Assembly: GCF_029227915.1 (NCBI RefSeq)
Contig: NC_079886.1
Span: forward strand, 21,988,501 to 22,048,500
DNA: 60,000 bases
Reading direction: 5' to 3'
Source of the DNA: Hydractinia symbiolongicarpus
Lineage: Eukaryota; Cnidaria; Hydrozoa; Anthoathecata; Hydractiniidae
Below are positions 56,126 to 60,000 of this stretch, one piece after another (position 1 is the first letter of the stretch; every line of letters starts with the position of its first letter). Under the pieces are notes generated by a model. The model was given only the letters and a program-made list of their open reading frames with translations, was not told the DNA's origin and ran no database searches. Both the position numbers and the translations under genes were made by a program.

Positions 56126-58539
56126 CTGCAATCTCTTCTCCGCAGTTGCGGTAATTAAATAATCATTTGTGAGGGAGTGTTATGGCGTGAGATCGTGTTG
56201 ACATAGCAACGAATTAATTGCATCTAAATTTAGCGTTTGAAAAATCTTTTGTGTTCTTGTTACAAAACAAATTGACACACACGAATATAAACTATATAAA
56301 AGTTCGACAGGTCATTACAACAAACGTGTCTCAATTCTTGCAAATTATTTCCAGGTGATTGCGTGCGAATTCAACGTGTTTTTTAAAGTGTTATTATGGT
56401 ATCTGCATCGCAAGATAAAGTGGTCATTTTTCCGTCTTGGACAGGTTTATATTATTCAGACAAAAAATATACATCCGATATACCTCTCGATGTTTTCGGG
56501 GATTCTTTGGTATCACCAGATTTGCAAAAGAATTTAACTATAAATTTTTTATTTAGATTTTCTTTTATATAAATTTTATATTTTCATTTTTAGTTACTTA
56601 CTGTCACGATAACAGCCTTCGAATTTTTTTATATTTAAGCTTTTTTTTAAAACGTGGTTGCTTGAAGTAACTAGTTGTCCACTGTGTGTTTCCTCATCAT
56701 ATTTTACGAAACCTTAAAATATCTGGCGTCATAAAAGTCCTGCGAATGACTTTCCACAAGTTTCCGGCATGTGATGTCATCCTGAGTGGCTTTTTGATGC
56801 AGTATTAATATAAATTTTTAATAATAAAATTTTATTTTAGTTACTTCAAATAACTATAAACTAAAAAGTTGCCAAATCTTAACTAGTTGTGGTTATTTTT
56901 TTAAAGGTGGGTGATTTTATTGTTGTCTACTTAGCTAACATTCTATTTTTAATAAACGTCTAACCGCGACCACGTCTTTTTTTTTTTCTTTCGCCGTTGA
57001 AGAATTCACAGTTTTCCGTAAAAATAAGATACAAATCTTAAGCTATTATATCGTATAATCTAGAGATATGATTGCATATGCTAAAAAGGTTAGCTAAAGT
57101 GGTTAAGAAATGGCAGGAGCGAGAAGAAGTTATAATAGTCATTTTTATCAGCCTTCTACCAAACTGTCACAATTTCTACTTCCTATAATTTAAAAATTTA
57201 AACTTAAAGACTGACTGGTAAAAAAACCCACAGATATTTTGGCATCATCAACTTAACGATGTCCTATTTGGACAAAACATTTTTATTTAGAAGAACTACT
57301 TTACGCATTAATAACATACTGCCTGGCATCGATTTGGTCTGCAGTCACCAGAACTTGGAGCCGAAGAAGAACACACTACACTACGTACGGCAATATGTTG
57401 GTAATGCACGCAGATAATGTAGCCGTATTGCGTGTATATATAGATAATTCTTTATCATGACACATCCGTGTGTTCATCCTTAACATGCTGCCAGGCAGTA
57501 TATTAGTGATGCGTGAAGTAGTTCTCCTTCAATATAATTTACAATTATATGAAACATTCTATATTGAGAATAGACACAGCGATGCACCGCGACTTTCGTT
57601 GCACTTGTTCTTGCCTAGCCCTTATGTTGTTCTCATTTCGTTCTGTAAATGAATTTATTTTGAAGTGAACAAATAATTTTACTTCGCAGCTCACATCGTC
57701 TGATCTTCACTTGACCTAAGTCTCAAAATAATACCTCCAATTTTTTACACCATAATATTACAATTGAGAGAATTAATACGTAACAGTACGCAGTCTTTGG
57801 ACAAAATATGTTATCTGCTGCGATCTTTACAGATAAAATATTATTGCTGGGAGCTTTACTTTCTTAACTTTTGAATCCAGAGAGAATTAGAAACAACATG
57901 TTTAGAAATATCATGACCTTGTTTGATAGTGAGAAGAATCTTTCATGCTTTTACGTGTTCCATCTAAAGTAACCTGTAACTAAACTAAAGTAACCTGTAA
58001 GTGAAATTTGGAACAAGGTTAATGCTTAATTGAATGGCTTCAAGGGATTTAACCTGATAATTTCCATAGTATTTTTTTCCGACTAAAGAGGAGGTTGTTG
58101 CAATAAATGACAAAATCTTAATTGGCGTTGGTTGATTTGATAAAAAATTTATTAATAACACTTGAGAATTTACCCGACCGCGCCATTATACTTGTCCTTG
58201 TCACAGCTGAGCACGTATAATGTAATAATATCCCTTTCATAAGAAGGTTATTAGACAACATTTTTCTGTTGCGCAATGTATGCCTAAAGATAATCCTTTC
58301 CTGTAAATAGAACAGTGCTGCATCTTACAGACATGTCACTAACTAAAGAACAAACAGTTTATTTAACCTTTGTTCATTAAAAGCCAAAGGCATTTTATTA
58401 CAATCGATTTTTTCACTAATAATCAACTAATGCTTTTCCCATGTATCTACCACTGTTTTCAATCAATGTTACCGTGGATACTTTTTTATTACAAAAAAAT
58501 ATTTTAAATTACTAGAAAAAAAGAAGTGCAATATACGTT

Positions 58540-58790
58540 CTTTGGGACGTCCCAGTAAACACGAGACGTCTTAAACACGTCTTAAAAACGTCTTTTGAAG
58601 ACCAGATGAGATGTTTCTAAGACATCTTTGACCCGTCTAAAAGCGTAACGCCTAAAGACATCTTTGAGAAACGTAAAAAAGACGTCTTTTTGCGACGTGT
58701 TAAAGACATTTTAAAGACGTTTTTGAGACGTTTCCGTAGGTACCAAAACGTCTTAAAGACGTCTTTATTTAGTTTCTTTCAAACGTTACA
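58540..58790. repeat. Cluster of AAAGACGTCTTT palindromes
   Basis: At least a dozen occurrences of (A)GACGTCTT, GACGTTT or degenerate forms within 250 bp, several inside perfect palindromes. It shares AAAGACGTCTTTGAGACGTTTC-type sequence with the satellite at 59760-60000. Confidence 0.85.
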
Positions 58791-59750
58791 CTGCCAAGGC
58801 AGGCCTGCTTCAAATAATTTTAGCCTATGCGTATTAGGATTTTAGTAATTTTAATTCTGATGGAGATGTGACAAACCAAAACAAAAAAAGGGTTAAGAAA
58901 ACGATGATGAAGAATTTAATAGAAAATTTATATTTATATCATTATATAAATAAACAGTTTAATAAGAATAAAATAATATCACATACAAGCTTTTTTATAA
59001 GCAACAACAACGAAAACAAAATCATTACTTTCGGAAACTTTTCTTGTTCTAAAAGATGAATGTTCAATGAGCAACAGATAAGCAACAATTAAGCATTTGA
59101 AGCATGTTTAACACAAAATATAGAGTGTAATACTACAAAATTAAAATTGTTGACCATGAACAATAACAGTTAGTATCTTTGAAGGTTGTCTTGAACAACA
59201 GCGTCAATTTATTTTCGCCAATTACTAACACTTTGGTCTGAGCTCTGCTTGTAAAATATATCTGTCATATTGTGCACGTTGGATGATGTGTTTATTCTTT
59301 GAAGATATATTCCAAACAACTCTTTAATAAAATGCATTTCAGTCATTACGCCAATATAAAAAACTTTATAACATGTGTAACGTGCACTTGAAGCGGAATG
59401 GATAGTGAAGCTAAAACTAAGCATTTAAAGTATTATTTTCCCAAGTATTGATGAAAGCTCCCCTTGATTTCAAACTGGCTTAAAACAAGTCGTAAGCATA
59501 ATCTTCCGCGTGAAGACCAAAAATCAGCAAAATATTTTCTTTATTGTCCATTCATATCTCAGATAAATAAAGCCTTTTGTTTTACTATTTACTTGTTGTT
59601 TTATGGAGCACATTATTCTTTTTTGTTCAAAAGTAAACGTCAAATGCAACATTTGTTGAAATAGAACGATGTTTCTTTACAACTTTATTCTATGCGGTCC
59701 TTCAAACGCTGTTTCTGAAATGTCAAAAACGTTTATTTCTACACCAATTA
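58791..59750. other. AT-rich spacer between GACGTC-rich repeats
   Basis: No gene recognised. The short frames (58868-59059, 59209-59424, 59464-59664) have AT-driven composition. The spacer may be the interior of an element whose ends are the two GACGTC-rich clusters. Confidence 0.4.
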
Positions 59751-59759
59751 TTGCGATTA

Positions 59760-60000
59760 TACTTGTCTTACAGAGACCAAATAAAGACGTCTTTGGACGT
59801 TTATTTCCAACGAGATTTTACTGGTCTTACAGAGACCAAATGAAGATGTCTTTGAGACGTTTCTTTCGAACGAGATTTTACTGGTCTAACAGAGACCAAA
59901 TAAAGACGTCTTTGAGACGTTTCTTTAGAACGAGATATAACTGGTCTAACGGAGACCAAATGAAGACGTCTTTGAGACGTTTCTTTAGAACGAGATTTTA
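59760..60000. repeat. 60-bp satellite running off the window
   Basis: Four units exactly 60 bp long begin near 59761, 59821, 59881 and 59941. Each holds an imperfect palindrome GGTCTTACAGAGACC, the palindrome AAAGACGTCTTT, then GAGACGTTTC and AACGAGATTTTA. Later units are more alike than the first. The array continues beyond the right edge. Confidence 0.95.

Larger units (their letters stand above)
53660..58290. repeat. Segmental duplication, right copy
   Basis: Counterpart of 45300-49935. It carries the second cystine-knot gene. An open frame at 53666-53857 contains EESCRCKQQNHSIYYVLESD, homologous to 45420-45500. Non-homologous stretches are 53860-55340 and 56320-56640. Confidence 0.85.

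Overview
The window is AT-rich eukaryotic DNA from a cnidarian, most likely a medusozoan/hydrozoan. The first gene encodes a minicollagen (signal peptide, poly-proline, 14 Gly-X-Y triplets, CX3CX3CX3CX3CC knots at both ends), a nematocyst-capsule protein confined to cnidarians. Short exons, GT-AG introns, tRNA-derived SINEs, MITEs and many minisatellites fit a hydrozoan genome. There are no operons, phage, CRISPR arrays or bacterial features.

Layout. 0.3-1.3 kb: minicollagen (+). 2.1-2.5 kb: small secreted PAN/apple-like protein (-). 6.6-11.0 kb: GABA-A/glycine-receptor-like Cys-loop channel (+), eight exons recovered, first exon missing. 11.5-12.3 kb: 21-bp minisatellite. 13.4-14.5 kb: pieces of a secreted poly-asparagine protein (-). 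16.5-24.5 kb: complete eIF4B gene (-), nine coding exons, 597 aa predicted. 26.1-27.2 kb: secreted 372-aa protein of unknown function with a possible FN3 fold (-). 28.0-31.6 kb: calaxin/EFCAB1 ciliary EF-hand gene (-), seven exons; a piggyBac-type MITE and a SINE lie in one of its introns. 32.9-33.5 kb: nested foldback element. 35.4-37.0 kb: single-exon coiled-coil protein resembling hinderin/KIAA1328 (+), with a possible divergent partner. 38.2-43.8 kb: type I membrane protein followed by exons whose reading frame does not join cleanly. 45.3-58.3 kb: an old segmental duplication, offset about 8.3 kb, carrying two bursicon/DAN-like cystine-knot hormone genes (-), with minisatellites between the copies. 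58.5-60 kb: GACGTC-rich repeats ending in a 60-bp satellite.

The genes are functionally unrelated (nematocyst structure, neurotransmission, translation initiation, ciliary dynein regulation, secreted hormones), as expected for a random metazoan segment. Recurring themes are: (1) a pyrimidine-rich 3' splice acceptor within 0-13 nt upstream of the start codon in five genes, suggesting spliced-leader trans-splicing or short 5'-UTR introns; (2) structured non-autonomous elements inside introns; (3) minisatellites that create long but spurious open frames. The most promising item for follow-up is the tandem pair of secreted cystine-knot hormone-like genes. Exon boundaries were assigned by eye from splice consensus, phase and family resemblance, so individual junctions may be off.
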